Shown here: piece by piece, positions 56,600-64,000 of the stretch
Position numbering within the stretch: position 1 is the first letter of the stretch
Layout: each line of letters opens with the position of its first letter
DNA from: Arabidopsis thaliana
Lineage: Eukaryota; Streptophyta; Magnoliopsida; Brassicales; Brassicaceae
NCBI RefSeq assembly: GCF_000001735.4
Contig: NC_003071.7
Span: forward strand, 10,657,151 to 10,721,150
Reading direction: 5' to 3'
Length of the DNA stretch: 64,000 nt
The notes under the pieces: generated by a model
Told to the model about the DNA's origin: nothing
Databases searched by the model: none
What the model saw: the letters and a program-made list of their open reading frames with translations, nothing else
Made by a program: the position numbers and the translations under genes

Positions 56600-57260
56600 T
56601 GTTGTCTGAATTTTCAAGTTTCGTTCGTTTCGGATTACTTTCTTCTTCTGCAAAAACAGATCCCAACCATTTCAAAGGTTCGTCTTCTCCTTCTCTTCCA
56701 CACTCTTCTCTGCTTCACTTTTTACTCTATCTTCGACTAGTAATATCGCTTTCGACTTCTCAAATTACTTCTCAAGTTACTATTTTTCTCTTCCTTTCTT
56801 TCAAATTTTCGTTACAAACTGAGTTTGAAACTGTTTGGGTTTTGTAAAGTTTTGATCTTTTCATGATATTGCGGTAAGAGATTGTTAATTCGACTTCTGG
56901 GTACTCACATTTCGATGCTCAATTGTTTATTCTTATGGGTAATTTTGGCTAGGGTTTTTTCCAATTTCTCTCTCGTTCTCTTTCACAAGGTTAGTCGATC
57001 TTGCTCATGTGGTATAGAGTTTGATGAATCGAGTTGTTTAGTAGCTATTGTACGAACTATCTCTTGATATAGTTGTAAAGGTTTTAGATTGGGAACAAAA
57101 AATTTCACTGTGATGTTTGTTTAGGTAGTAGAGTTCAATTGTGTGAAACTCTAATTTCATAGTTTGCTTAAGTCTCAGAACTAGCACTGAGTCTATTGTT
57201 ATATGTGTTGTTTATGTAAGTTTGTTGTTATTGATGGGAGATATGTTTTGTGTGCAGAAA
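56600..57260 (+). other. PICKLE 5'UTR and 5'UTR intron region
   Basis: Pyrimidine-rich sequence at 56630-56770 looks like a plant 5'UTR. A donor near 56677 (CAAAG/GTTCGT) would join the acceptor TGTGTGCAG just before the ATG. Exact transcription start not determinable. Confidence 0.45.

Positions 57261-64000
<6,740 letters not shown>

Overview
The window is plant nuclear DNA. AT-rich intergenic sequence separates intron-containing genes with GT-AG splice sites. Protein sequences and gene order match my memory of Arabidopsis thaliana chromosome 2, roughly At2g25050 to At2g25170: FH18, ENODL14, a PP2C, GPX1, CIPK16, MIR156A, RNase H2 subunit A, SDF2, a BAH protein, an ARM-repeat protein, CLPB4, SCT, CYP82F1 and PICKLE. 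The assignment rests on recognition of the encoded proteins, not on a database search. Reconstructed coding lengths (for example CLPB4 964 aa, CIPK16 469 aa, CYP82F1 527 aa) are whole and in frame, so I see no broken host gene.

Layout. 1-3076: 5' half of class II formin FH18 (minus, runs off the left edge). 5158-5780: ENODL14 (plus). 6367-8216: PP2C (minus), divergent from GPX1 (10984-12678, plus). GPX1 converges on CIPK16 (13392-15460, minus). 15.5-22.6 kb has no protein gene of ordinary size but carries MIR156A (minus) with a 33-codon ORF in its primary transcript, a full-length SINE and two tiny poly(A) insertions. 22617-24504: RNase H2A (minus), divergent from SDF2 (27278-28688, plus). 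31.7-35.3 kb: BAH/TFIIS-like protein (plus). 38093-39809: ARM protein; 40727-44848: CLPB4; 45432-47116: SCT; 52086-54061: CYP82F1, all minus. 55.3-56.3 kb: a decayed copy of CLPB4 exons 6-7. 57261 to the right edge: PICKLE (plus, lacks its 3' part).

The genes do not form one pathway; they are independent plant loci for actin nucleation, redox and calcium signalling, developmental timing, genome maintenance, ER quality control, mitochondrial disaggregation, specialised metabolism and chromatin remodelling.

I found no obvious new multi-gene system. The more unusual material is small-scale. It includes intact target-site duplications around SINE, LINE, Stowaway-like and hAT-like insertions, a set of 13-17 bp duplications that flank little more than a poly(A) tract, decayed duplicates of PICKLE exon 14 inside the next intron (one still has plausible splice sites and would introduce a stop), the displaced CLPB4 fragment with its own insertion, a 50-bp perfect palindrome, and an open N-terminal extension without AUG on SDF2.
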